NCBI RefSeq assembly: GCF_002192455.1
Contig: NZ_CP021744.1
Span: 5,799,501 to 5,863,500 of the forward strand
Direction: 5' to 3'
DNA: 64,000 bases
Source: Streptomyces albireticuli
GTDB taxonomy: Bacteria > Actinomycetota > Actinomycetes > Streptomycetales > Streptomycetaceae
The translations under genes were made by a program, and so were the position numbers. This document shows positions 37,506-46,282 of this stretch, piece by piece. The notes beneath the pieces were generated by a model, which ran no database searches, was not told the origin of the DNA, and saw only the letters and a program-made list of their open reading frames with translations. Numbering within the stretch: position 1 is the stretch's first letter; every line of letters begins with the position of its first letter.

Positions 37506-38407
37506 CTGAGTCGTGCCGCGGTCCCGTATGCCTCCACCAGGGCCTTCGTGCGTTCCGGGGACGCCGCGCGCAGCGGGGCCCGGACCGGGCCGGACGGCAG
37601 GTCCAGCGCGTTCAGCAGGGCCTTGGCCGTCACCGTGCCCGGCAGGCCCGCGGCCATCATCAGCTCCACCAGCGGCAGCGTCCGCCCGTGGAGGCGCGCC
37701 GCCTCGGCGTTCGCGCCGCGGTCGTACGCGTCCAGGACCGCCGCCAGCTCCGGCCCCGCCGCGTTGGCCACCGTGCTGACGTAGCCGACCGCGCCCACCG
37801 CCCGCAGTGGCAGGTTCAGCTCCTCGGAGCCGGAGTAGTAGGCGAGGCCGGTCGCCGCGATCACCTTCGCGCTGCTGAGCAGGTCGTACGCGCAGTCCTT
37901 GACGCCGGCGATCCTCGGGTGCTCCGCCAGCCGGAGCATCGTCTCCGGCTCGATCCGGGTGCCGGTGCGGCCGGGGATGTCGTAGAGCATCACCGGCACC
38001 CCGACCGCGTCCGCGACCGTCCGGAAGTGCTCGGCGACGTCCTCCTGCGGCGGCCTGCTGTAGTACGGCGTCACCACCAGCACGCCGTGCGCGCCCGCGG
38101 CCTCCGCCGCGCGGGCCAGGGCGACCGTGCGGCGGGTGTCCGCCGAGCCGACGCCCGCCGTGATCCGCGCCCGGTCGCCCACGGCCTCGGCGACGGCCCG
38201 GACGAGCGCGCTCTTCTCCTCGTCCGTCGTCGTGGGCGACTCCCCGGTGGTGCCGCTCAGCACCAGGCCGTCGCAGCGGCCCTCGCCGACCAGGTGATCG
38301 GCGAGGCGCTGAGCGCCGTCGAGGTCGAGGCGCCCGTCCGCGGTGAACGGGGTCACCATCGCGCAGACGGTACGGCCGAAGGGGCCGGCGGGAGGGCTGG
38401 TGAGCAA
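37478..38407 (-). CDS. dapA: 4-hydroxy-tetrahydrodipicolinate synthase
   Basis: DapA condenses pyruvate and aspartate semialdehyde, the first committed step to diaminopimelate and lysine. The Schiff-base Lys170 is in IAGVKDCAYD, Tyr142 in LYDIPGRTG, and the GTTGES motif near residue 52 binds pyruvate. A TTG start is preferred because GGAG lies 10 nt upstream and the conserved sequence starts soon after. The last residues (SPSGGTSQR) are encoded by the intergenic repeat, so the tail is not family sequence. Length 309 residues. Confidence 0.93.
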   Translation of the reverse strand: MLTSPPAGPFGRTVCAMVTPFTADGRLDLDGAQRLADHLVGEGRCDGLVLSGTTGESPTTTDEEKSALVRAVAEAVGDRARITAGVGSADTRRTVALARAAEAAGAHGVLVVTPYYSRPPQEDVAEHFRTVADAVGVPVMLYDIPGRTGTRIEPETMLRLAEHPRIAGVKDCAYDLLSSAKVIAATGLAYYSGSEELNLPLRAVGAVGYVSTVANAAGPELAAVLDAYDRGANAEAARLHGRTLPLVELMMAAGLPGTVTAKALLNALDLPSGPVRAPLRAASPERTKALVEAYGTAARLSPSGGTSQR

Positions 38408-38426
38408 GAGTCACACTCCAGGGATG

Positions 38427-38452
38427 CCAGTGCGGAAAGGATTCCGCGCTGG
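38427..38452 (-). terminator. Stem-loop after the secreted nuclease gene
   Basis: Arms 38427-38437 and 38442-38452 pair over 11 bp with one wobble and a 4-nt loop, between the nuclease stop codon and dapA. Confidence 0.6.
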
Positions 38453-38515
38453 ATTCTGGGCCCCTCCGACCGTACAGGTCCAGTTAAATGATCTTACGGA
38501 GACCGCTTAGCGATG

Positions 38516-40375
38516 CTACGGCTTCCAGCGCAGCACCTGCGGGTCGTGGTCGCTCGCCTGGTCCGCGAACTCCGCGTTGACGTGCACGATGTCGTAGTCC
38601 ACCGACCGCATGTGGCGGCTGGTCAGGATGTGGTCGAGCACCTGGGAGTTGCCCTGGTAGACATAGCCGTAGCGCTCGTTCCTCGGGAGCGTGTCGACCA
38701 GGTCGGTGAGGGCGCCGCCGGCCGTGAGGGCCTTGACCGCGGGCGAGAACTGGAAGTCGTTGAGGTCGCCCGCGACCACGACGTTCGCTCGCCGGTCGGC
38801 CGCCAGGAGCTCCTTGACGAAGGCGTTGACGAGCTTCGCCTGCTGCGTCCGCTGGGTCTCCGACGGACGGGCCGGGGCCTGGAAGCGGCTGTCGAGACCC
38901 TGGTCGCCGCCCTTGGAGTTGAAGTGGTTGGCGACCACGAAGACCCGCTCGCCCCGGAAGGTGAACTGGCCGGCCAGCGGCTTGCGGCTGTTGGCCCACG
39001 CGGCGTCACCGGGCGCGATCCGGCCCGGCGAGGCGGACAGCGCGGCCTTGCCGCCCTGGCGGACGACCTTGACGGGGGTGGTGGAGTCGCCGCCCGGGGT
39101 GTCGACGAAGGAGACCCGCGCGGGGTTGAAGAGGAACGCGGTGCGGATGTTGCCGCCCGGCTGGCCGCCGTCCTGGCCGTCGACCGGGTTGATCTGCCGC
39201 CAGTGGTACGCCGGGCCGCCCGCCGCCGAGATGGCGTCCGTCAGCTTCTTCAGCGTCTGCCCCGCGTCCACGGCGCCGTCGTTCGTGGTGCCGTTGTCGT
39301 CCTGGACCTCTTCGAGGGCGACGATGTCGGGCGAGGCGAGGTTGGTCACCAGCGCCGACGCCAGCCGGTCGAACTTCGCCTGGGACGTCCGGGGGGAGAG
39401 GTTCTCCACGTTGTACGTGGCGACGGCCAGCTCGCCGTCCTTCTGCTTGCGCGTGACCTCGCGCTTCAGCCCGCGGTCCTTGAGCGTGCCCAGCTCGGTC
39501 GCCTGGAGCGTGTAGCCGCCGAAGTTGTCGTAGTCCAGCGGGCCGGCGGTGGTGCCCGTCAGCTCGTCGCCGACGTTCGCGACGGGGAAGGGGCGCTGCG
39601 CGTAGGGGAGCAGCGAGACCACCTTCACCCGTCCGGAGCCCTGCTCGCGGTACGAGCCGTAGAGCGAGCCGCCGCGCGCGGTGCGGTCGCGGCGGGGCTC
39701 CGCGGTCACCCACAGGTCCTTGTGCTCGCTGGTCGCGCCGATCACGGGGGCGTCCTGGACCGAGACCCGCATGCCTTCCAGCGACTCGTAGCGGTCCAGG
39801 GCGTAGGCGCCGGGCCGGAGCGGCAGCTTCTCGACGGAGCCGCCGCGCGCGTCCGGCGCGTAGCGCGTGGGGAGGGCCGACGGGCGCAGCCGGAACGCGG
39901 CGGGCAGGGCGTTGCCGGAGGACTTCACCTCCCACGTCGCCTTGGTCAGCTGGGTGACGGACTGGAGCCCGGCCTTCTCGCCGCCCGGGTAGTACTCACC
40001 CACCGTGCCCGCGACGAGGACGGAGTCGCCGACCGCCACCGAGGGCGTGGCCGAACCGGTGAAGACGAAGATCCCCTCGCTGGTCGCGGGGTTGCGGTCG
40101 GGGTGCGGGTCCTGGAACCAGAAGCCCCGCGCCGAGCCGAAGGAGCGTACGGCCGTGACGACGCCCGGAACGTCCGTCACCTGCTTGCCCGCGAGCGGGG
40201 AGAGGCGCGTGGTGCCCTGGATGTCGTGGATCCGGGCCTTGACGGCGGCCGGGGCCTCCTCGCTCCCGGCCGCGCTCGCGGCCTGGGGCACGGCGAGCAG
40301 TCCGGCCGCGAGCGCGAGCGCCACGGCGGAGCCGGCGGCCGGGGGTCTGCGCAGGGGACGGCGGGAAGTGGGCAC
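38516..40375 (-). CDS. Secreted endonuclease/exonuclease/phosphatase family protein
   Basis: The enzyme probably degrades extracellular DNA or RNA, or removes phosphate. A signal peptide (SRRPLRRPPAAG, hydrophobic core, AASA cleavage region) opens the 619-residue protein. An OB-like domain with VTDVPGVVTAV follows, then the catalytic domain from about 310: ATYNVENLSP, IVALEEVQDDNG, VVANHFNSKGGDQG, VVAGDLNDF and the final SDHDPQVLRWKP, all typical catalytic motifs. The GTG at 40373-40375 is chosen because GGAGG lies 5 nt upstream. Confidence 0.92.
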   Translation of the reverse strand: MPTSRRPLRRPPAAGSAVALALAAGLLAVPQAASAAGSEEAPAAVKARIHDIQGTTRLSPLAGKQVTDVPGVVTAVRSFGSARGFWFQDPHPDRNPATSEGIFVFTGSATPSVAVGDSVLVAGTVGEYYPGGEKAGLQSVTQLTKATWEVKSSGNALPAAFRLRPSALPTRYAPDARGGSVEKLPLRPGAYALDRYESLEGMRVSVQDAPVIGATSEHKDLWVTAEPRRDRTARGGSLYGSYREQGSGRVKVVSLLPYAQRPFPVANVGDELTGTTAGPLDYDNFGGYTLQATELGTLKDRGLKREVTRKQKDGELAVATYNVENLSPRTSQAKFDRLASALVTNLASPDIVALEEVQDDNGTTNDGAVDAGQTLKKLTDAISAAGGPAYHWRQINPVDGQDGGQPGGNIRTAFLFNPARVSFVDTPGGDSTTPVKVVRQGGKAALSASPGRIAPGDAAWANSRKPLAGQFTFRGERVFVVANHFNSKGGDQGLDSRFQAPARPSETQRTQQAKLVNAFVKELLAADRRANVVVAGDLNDFQFSPAVKALTAGGALTDLVDTLPRNERYGYVYQGNSQVLDHILTSRHMRSVDYDIVHVNAEFADQASDHDPQVLRWKP

Positions 40376-40503
40376 GGCTGCCTCCAAGGGGGGCTTGTGG
40401 GAGGTGGAACGGACCACACGCGAACCGCGCGTGATCTACGCGCGTCAATGTCTTGTGCGGCCAGGGCAGTTGTCAAGGCTCCACGGGCATACGGTGGCTG
40501 ACA

Positions 40504-40515
40504 GGTTCATGAACC
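40504..40515. promoter_or_regulatory. Perfect 12-bp palindrome between divergent genes
   Basis: GGTTCATGAACC lies about 90 nt before the ATG of the acidic protein. A possible -10 TAGGCT (40540-40545) would put it near or just upstream of the -35 region. Confidence 0.4.
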
Positions 40516-40604
40516 GGGCGGCACCGTCCGAAATCCGTCTAGGCTTGGGCCCCGCGCGGGCCGCGCAGTCGGCGCGGCCGTCACGACGAGGAGAGTCACC
40601 CCTG

Positions 40605-42110
40605 ATGTCCGGAGACCGTCCGACCATGCCGCCGGTGCGGCTCCCCTCCGACGCGGAGCTCGCACGGGACGCGCTGTCCGCGCCCCTGTTCGTCCGCGCC
40701 GCGAAGCTGGCCCGCTGGGCGGGCGAGGGCACCCCGGTCGGCGCGGGCGGCGAGCTGCTCGCCGAGCAGCTGGGCACCGCCACCGAGCTCCTCGGCCTGG
40801 CCGGCGACGAGGACGGGCCCGCGTACGCCGCGGAGGCGTGGCAGCACGCGCTGGACACCGGGCTGGTCGAGTTCGCCGAGGACGCCGAGGACGCCGAGGG
40901 CGCGGAGGCCGTGGACGCCGGCGCCGACACGCCGGCCGGAGTGGCCGCGGCGGGCGAGGAGCTGGCCACGCTCACCTCCGGCAGCCCCGCCGACATCCTC
41001 GAACTCTGGCTCGGCGGCCTGGAGAACGTCCTGGCCGACGCCGCCGCGCCCGACCTCGGCGACATCGTCGAGCAGATCTCCGAGGGCGGCGACATCGACC
41101 TCGACGCGCTCGACTGGAACCCCGAGGAGGAGGCCGACTTCCTCGACGGCGTGCTCGGCAACCTCTACCTGCTGACCGTGCTCGACGAGGGCTCCGCCGA
41201 CCGGCCCGTACCGCTCCCGGCGCTCGCCGCCTCCATGATCGTCCCGGATGACATGGACGAGCCCACGGACGACGTCCTCGAAGAGGTCTCCGACGCGATG
41301 ATGCGCCTGGACGACCAGTTCCGGATGCTCGCCCCGACCGGCCTCGTGGAGTACCAGCCCGTGGACGAGGCCCTCATCGAGGAGGTCGACGGCGAGGGCC
41401 ACATCCGCGAGTCCGTCGACGCGGTCGCCGCGGCGGGCCCCGAGGAGGAGGACGTCAGCCGCTACGGCCTGGTCTCCCTCACCCCGCTGGGGCTCTTCGC
41501 CGTCCGCTCGCGGATGCTCGACGCCGGGATCGACGCCCCCGCCGTCGGCGACCTCGCCGACGAGGGCGCCGACGTCCTGCTCGCCGCGCTGCCCGGCCAC
41601 CCGGAGCAGGCGGCCCGCGAGGAGACCGAGCTGTGGCTGGCCCGCCGCGAGCCGCTGGCCGCCGCCCGCGATCTGCTCGCCGCCGCGCGCGGCGCCGACG
41701 AGGACGCGCCGCGTCGCCGGCTCTCCTGCCAGCAGACGCTGTCGCTGGTCGGCGGCGGGGCCGAGCCGGCCCTGCGCGAGGTCATCGACGACCGTGAGCT
41801 CGGCGGTCTGGCCCGGGTCTGGCTCGCCGAGCACGGCGCGGCGGACGTCCCCGAGCCCGACGAGGCCATGGTCTTCTGGCTGACCGTCGACACGATCGCC
41901 GCGCAGCTCGCCGCCGAGGGCGACTCGGAGGAGCTGCGCGGGCTGGTGGCGGACCTGGTCGGCCGGCACAGCGGCTTCTTCGACACGGCGTGGCGGGTGG
42001 ACCACCCGGCGACGGGGGAGGTCCTGGAGGCGATGGGGCGGCTGCACCCGGACAAGAAGGTGGCCAAGGAGGCTCGTAAGGCGGCGTTCAAGGCGCGGTC
42101 TCGGGGGTAG
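40605..42110 (+). CDS. Acidic actinobacterial protein of unknown function
   Basis: The 501-residue protein is rich in Asp, Glu and Ala and has no signal peptide or membrane segment. A low-complexity EDAEDAEGAEAVDAG piece lies near residue 90, and long predicted helices make up most of the rest. A region near 415-450 (EPALREVIDDRELGGLARVW) looks like short helical repeats. The ending DKKVAKEARKAAFKARSRG is basic, unlike the rest. GAGGAGAG precedes the ATG. I do not recognise the family. It is followed by a repeat element. Confidence 0.8.
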   Translation: MSGDRPTMPPVRLPSDAELARDALSAPLFVRAAKLARWAGEGTPVGAGGELLAEQLGTATELLGLAGDEDGPAYAAEAWQHALDTGLVEFAEDAEDAEGAEAVDAGADTPAGVAAAGEELATLTSGSPADILELWLGGLENVLADAAAPDLGDIVEQISEGGDIDLDALDWNPEEEADFLDGVLGNLYLLTVLDEGSADRPVPLPALAASMIVPDDMDEPTDDVLEEVSDAMMRLDDQFRMLAPTGLVEYQPVDEALIEEVDGEGHIRESVDAVAAAGPEEEDVSRYGLVSLTPLGLFAVRSRMLDAGIDAPAVGDLADEGADVLLAALPGHPEQAAREETELWLARREPLAAARDLLAAARGADEDAPRRRLSCQQTLSLVGGGAEPALREVIDDRELGGLARVWLAEHGAADVPEPDEAMVFWLTVDTIAAQLAAEGDSEELRGLVADLVGRHSGFFDTAWRVDHPATGEVLEAMGRLHPDKKVAKEARKAAFKARSRG

Positions 42111-42128
42111 CGGGTCCGGCGGCGGTCC

Positions 42129-42250
42129 GTGGCGGGGTGGGGGCTTTTCCCCTGCCCGCCCCTTCCCGGAACCGGGGGCTCCGCCCCCAGGCCCCCTGCC
42201 GCGCTGACGCGCGGTGGCCTCAAACGCCGGCCGGGCTGAAGATCAGCCCG
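42129..42250. repeat. GC-rich repeat element after the acidic protein gene (copy 3)
   Basis: It shares GGGGGCTCCGCCCCC and the module GGTGGCCTCAAACGCCGG with the elements at 15120 and 59879. This copy lies between two genes in the same direction, unlike the others. Confidence 0.7.
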
Positions 42251-42398
42251 CCCGCCGCCAAGGCGCCCCGTACCGCCGCCCGGACGTCGGGTGGTGTTCA
42301 TCCGTTAGTCGGAGGGGAACGGGAACGTAAGCGCCGTCCCCGCGTGCTCCATGAGTGCCCGGGCGGCGCGTGACGTTCCGGCGAACCCTGGAGACGAG

Positions 42399-43856
42399 AT
42401 GACCCTCAGCCGAAGAGACTTCGCGAAGCGATCCGCCGCGACCGGCGCCGGCGTGGCTCTGGCAGGCAGCGTCGGCGTCCTGGCCAGCGCGCCCGGGGCG
42501 CTGGCCACCGGGGACGGCGCCGTCGGTGCCGCCGGTGCCGAGGCGGAGTCGGCGCGGGCGGCCGCGCCGGGCTACGGACCGCTCGTCAAGGACCCCAAGG
42601 GCCTGCTCGCCCTGCCGCGTGGTTTCTCCTACCGGGTGATCACCCGGACGGGTGTCACCAAGCTGGAGTCGGGCGAGCCCACGCCGTCCAACCACGACGG
42701 CACCGCCACCTTCGAGGGCCCGCGCGGTGTGACCCTGCTGGTCAACAACCACGAGCTCGGCGGCGCCCGGACCAAGTGGCCGCACCCGGTCCCGCTCACC
42801 GACGGGCTGGTCTACGACCCGGCGGCCGCGGGCGGCTGCACCGTCGTCGAGGTGTCCAAGCACGGAGACCATGTCGCGGAGTGGGTCGGGATCGCCGGCA
42901 CCTCCACCAACTGCGCGGGCGGCCGCACCCCCTGGGGTACCTGGCTCACGGGCGAGGAGACCGAGGACAAGGCCGGCAAGAACGGCATGACCAAGGACCA
43001 CGGCTATGTGTTCGAGGTCGATCCGCAGGACCGCCGCGCCAACCGCGCCCCCCGGCCGCTCAAGGCCCTCGGCCGGTACGCGCACGAGGCCGTCGTCGTC
43101 GACCCGGACCGCGGCCACCTCTACCTGACCGAGGACGCCTCCGGCCCCAACGGGCTGCTCTACCGCTGGACCCCGCCGGCCGGCTTCCGGCACGGCCGCG
43201 GCCGGCTCCGCACGCTGTCCGACACGGCGGGCGCGCTCCAGGCGTTCAAGTGTTTCGACTCCGGCGGCCGCTTCGTCGACGACCTGTCGCGCGCCACCGC
43301 CACCGGCACGGTCTACGGCGTCGACTGGGTGACCGTGCCCGACCGCGACGCCCGGACGACCTCGGTCCGCAAGCAGTTCAAGGACGGCGAGGTCACCCGC
43401 GCCCGCAAGCTGGAGGGCATGTGGTGGGGCGACGGCGGCGTGTACGTCGTCTGCTCCTTCGCCCGTGAGGAGAGCCCGGTCCGCCACGACGGGCAGGTGT
43501 GGTTCTACCACCCGAGGCGCCGCACCCTCACCCTGAAGGTCCTCCTCGGGGTCAACAGGAACCCCGAGCGGGACGGCGCCTTCGACGGCCCGGACAACAT
43601 CACCGTCTCCCCTTACGGCGGCCTGGTGATCGCCGAGGACGGCGAGGGCGTCCAGCACCTCTTCGGGGCGCTCGACAACGGCCGTACGTACCCCATCGCG
43701 CGTAACGAGCTGAACATCGGCACCCCGGAGAAGCCGGAGTACAGCGAGTTCACGGGCGTCACGTTCTCGCCGGACGGCCGGACGCTGTTCGCCAACATCC
43801 AGGATCCCGGCATCATGCTCGCGATCACCGGCCCGTGGCGCCGCCAGGGGCGCTGA
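42399..43856 (+). CDS. PhoX-like (DUF839) secreted protein with TAT signal
   Basis: PhoX proteins are calcium-dependent phosphatases with a beta-propeller fold; DUF839 members include this type. A twin-arginine signal (SRRDFAKRSA) is followed by a hydrophobic stretch and ALA cleavage site. Conserved patches such as NNHELGG, GGCTVVEV, THL-like GTWLTGEET, and YAHEAVVVDP are visible, and the C-terminal EFTGVTFSPDGRTLFANIQ is a family hallmark. ATG at 42399 gives 485 residues. Upstream, GTTCATCCGTT looks like a single PHO-box unit, which is too little to prove phosphate control. Confidence 0.88.
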   Translation: MTLSRRDFAKRSAATGAGVALAGSVGVLASAPGALATGDGAVGAAGAEAESARAAAPGYGPLVKDPKGLLALPRGFSYRVITRTGVTKLESGEPTPSNHDGTATFEGPRGVTLLVNNHELGGARTKWPHPVPLTDGLVYDPAAAGGCTVVEVSKHGDHVAEWVGIAGTSTNCAGGRTPWGTWLTGEETEDKAGKNGMTKDHGYVFEVDPQDRRANRAPRPLKALGRYAHEAVVVDPDRGHLYLTEDASGPNGLLYRWTPPAGFRHGRGRLRTLSDTAGALQAFKCFDSGGRFVDDLSRATATGTVYGVDWVTVPDRDARTTSVRKQFKDGEVTRARKLEGMWWGDGGVYVVCSFAREESPVRHDGQVWFYHPRRRTLTLKVLLGVNRNPERDGAFDGPDNITVSPYGGLVIAEDGEGVQHLFGALDNGRTYPIARNELNIGTPEKPEYSEFTGVTFSPDGRTLFANIQDPGIMLAITGPWRRQGR

Positions 43857-43913
43857 CCCGGGGGCCGGGGCCGGCCGGGGGAATCATGGGAGGCCGCCGG
43901 TGTTGAAGGGAAG

Positions 43914-45011
43914 GTGACCACGGCAGCCCTGCGCACCACCCGTTTCTCGGTCCTGGACCGCTCCCGCACCCGGCAGGGGCGGGACCCCGGGGAGGCCTTG
44001 CGCGAATCCGTGCGGTTCGCGCGGCGGGCCGAGGCGCTCGGCTACCACCGCTTCTGGGTCTCGGAGCACCACAGTGTGCCCGGCGTGGCCGGCTCGGCCC
44101 CGACGGTGCTGGCGGCGGCGCTGGCCGCCGCCACGTCGCGGATCCGGGTCGGCACGGGCGGGGTGATGCTGCCCAACCACCGGACGCTGGTGGTCGCCGA
44201 GCAGTTCGGGGTGCTGGAGTCGCTCTTCCCGGGCCGGATCGACATGGGCCTGGGCCGCTCGGTGGGCTTCACCGACGGCATCCGGCGGGCGCTGGGCGCG
44301 GAGAAGGGGGCGATGGCGGACTTCGGCGAGCAGCTCGCCGAGCTGGCCGCGTACTTCACGGACGGCCCCCGTGCCCATCCGCAGGTCCACGCCCGACCGG
44401 CGGAGGGGCTGCGGGTGCCCGCGTTCGTCCTCGCCAACGAGGCGGGGGCGGACCTGGCCGCCGCGGCCGGGGCGGCCCTGGTCATCGGCGGGCTGCGCGG
44501 CGAGGAGCGGACGCTCGCCGCCGTCGCGCGCTACCGGGCGGCCTTCCGCCCCTCGGCCTGGTGGGACCGGCCCTATGTGGTGATCGCGGGGAACGTCGCC
44601 GTCGCCGGCACCACCGAGGCCGCCCGCCGGCTGCTGGTGCCGGAGGCGTGGGCGCTCGCCCACTCCCGCACGCACGGCGTCTTCCCGCCGCTGGCGCCCG
44701 CCGGGGAGATCGAGTCGCTGGAGATGACCGGGCGGGAGCGGAGCCTGTACGAGGAGGGGCTGCGCGGCCACGTCCACGGCACGGAGGACGAGGTGGCCGC
44801 CGCGCTCGAAGGGCTGATCGAGCGCAGCGGCGCCGACGAGGTGCTGGTCACCACGTCCTCGTACGACCGGGAGGGGCTGCTGGACTCCTACGCCCGGCTG
44901 GCCCGCCTGGCCGGGCTGCCCGGCCGGGCGGGAACCGGGTCAGGGCCCGGGGCGGGGTCCGGGTCAGAGGGCCTGAGCGGCGGGCTTGACCAGGTCGCGC
45001 ACGGTGCGTGA
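43914..45011 (+). CDS. Luciferase-like flavin-dependent monooxygenase
   Basis: The family uses reduced flavin and oxygen on varied substrates. The N-terminal half has ARRAEALGYHRFWVSEHH, GTGGVMLPNHRTLVVAEQFG and GRIDMGLGRS, typical of the luciferase-like alkanal group. The GTG start has AAGGGA upstream; length is 365 residues. The last 35 residues are Gly/Ser-rich and fall outside the conserved domain. The final 48 nt overlap the end of the TerD gene on the other strand. Confidence 0.9.
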   Translation: MTTAALRTTRFSVLDRSRTRQGRDPGEALRESVRFARRAEALGYHRFWVSEHHSVPGVAGSAPTVLAAALAAATSRIRVGTGGVMLPNHRTLVVAEQFGVLESLFPGRIDMGLGRSVGFTDGIRRALGAEKGAMADFGEQLAELAAYFTDGPRAHPQVHARPAEGLRVPAFVLANEAGADLAAAAGAALVIGGLRGEERTLAAVARYRAAFRPSAWWDRPYVVIAGNVAVAGTTEAARRLLVPEAWALAHSRTHGVFPPLAPAGEIESLEMTGRERSLYEEGLRGHVHGTEDEVAAALEGLIERSGADEVLVTTSSYDREGLLDSYARLARLAGLPGRAGTGSGPGAGSGSEGLSGGLDQVAHGA

Positions 45012-46172
45012 CTTCACGAACTCGCCGAGGGCCGTCATCTCCCACTCGCCGGAGTACTGCCGGATGAACTTCGCCATGAGCACGCCGGTCTTGGGCTCCG
45101 AGCCCGTGAGGTCGAACCGCACCAGCTCCTCGTTGGTCCGGGCGTCGAGCAGGCGGCAGTAGGACTTGGCGACCTGGTTGAACTTCTGGCCGTTGAAGGA
45201 GCTGACGGTGAAGACCAGGCCGGTGACCTCCGGCGGCAGGCCGTCCATGTGGACGGTGATCGTCTCGTCGTCGCCCGAGCCCTCGCCGGTGAGGTTGTCA
45301 CCGGAGTGCTGGATGGCGCCGTTGAGGATCTGGAGCTTGCCGAAGTAGCAGGCGTCGATCATGTTGCGGTCGGGGCCGTAGGCGATGACGGAGGCGTCCA
45401 GGTCGATGGCGCGGCTGCCCCACGCGGGCTCCCAGCCCAGGCCCATCTTCACGGACTGCGTGAGCGGCCTGCCGCCCTTGACGAGGGAGACCGTCTGGTT
45501 CTTCTGGAGGCTGACCCGGCCCTTGTCGAGGTTGATCTTCCCGCTGCCGGGGGCGGCGGCGGGCGGGGCCGGGGGAGCGGCGGGTGCCGCCGGGGCGTGC
45601 ACGGGGGCGGGCGGGGCCGCCGGGGGCTGCGCGGGCGGGACGGGGGCCGCGGGCGCGGCGGCCGCGGCGGGCTCCTCCACGCTCACGCCGAAGTCGGTGG
45701 CGATGCCCGCCAGGCCGTTCGCGTAGCCCTGGCCGACGGCGCGGACCTTCCACGCACCGGCCCGGCGGTAGACCTCCACGATCACCAGGGCCGTCTCCGT
45801 GCCCAGCTGGGGCGGGGTGAACGTGGCGAGGACGGAGCCGTCGTCGGCGCCGCGCACCGTGGCCGTCGGCTCGGTGCCCGCGAACGTCGCGCCCGCGGCG
45901 TCCGGGCTGGCGGTCACCACGATCTTGTCGATGTCCGCCGGGACGGCGGCGGTGTCCACGGTGATGGAGTCGGGGGTGCCGCCGGACGCGGCACGGTGCG
46001 TCACGCCCGGGCCGGACGGCTGGTTGTAGAAGACGAAGTCGTCGTCGGAGCGCACCTTGCCGTCGGCGGTGAGCAGCAGGCCCGACACGTCGAGCCGCAC
46101 GGGGGCGGTGACGTCCACCGTCACGCGGGCGACGGAGAGAGGGATGTTCGAGCCGGGTGTCATAGCGGTCAT
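44964..46172 (-). CDS. Protein with two TerD domains
   Basis: TerD domains bind calcium and are linked to tellurite resistance and stress responses. The N-terminal TerD-like part (about residues 1-170) and a second one (about 215-390) are joined by a 45-residue Ala/Pro linker. The second domain has INLDKGRVSLQKNQTVSL and ASVIAYGPDRNMIDACYFG, with Asp residues for calcium. It has 402 residues; ATG at 46172 or three codons later may be the start. No other ter genes are in the window. Confidence 0.9.
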   Translation of the reverse strand: MTAMTPGSNIPLSVARVTVDVTAPVRLDVSGLLLTADGKVRSDDDFVFYNQPSGPGVTHRAASGGTPDSITVDTAAVPADIDKIVVTASPDAAGATFAGTEPTATVRGADDGSVLATFTPPQLGTETALVIVEVYRRAGAWKVRAVGQGYANGLAGIATDFGVSVEEPAAAAAPAAPVPPAQPPAAPPAPVHAPAAPAAPPAPPAAAPGSGKINLDKGRVSLQKNQTVSLVKGGRPLTQSVKMGLGWEPAWGSRAIDLDASVIAYGPDRNMIDACYFGKLQILNGAIQHSGDNLTGEGSGDDETITVHMDGLPPEVTGLVFTVSSFNGQKFNQVAKSYCRLLDARTNEELVRFDLTGSEPKTGVLMAKFIRQYSGEWEMTALGEFVKSRTVRDLVKPAAQAL

Positions 46173-46282
46173 GCCACGGGTAACGAGTGACCGCTCTTTG
46201 CGGTTCCATTACCGAAGCCCGGATTCCTTCCCGGCGCCCGCCCGGTCCTTCCCGGCCGGGGGCCGTACGGGCCGGTGGCGGT

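Noticed and set aside
42297..42330. PHO box upstream of the PhoX-like gene
   Set aside because: Only one unit (GTTCATCCGTT) resembles the consensus; a second direct repeat unit is not convincing.
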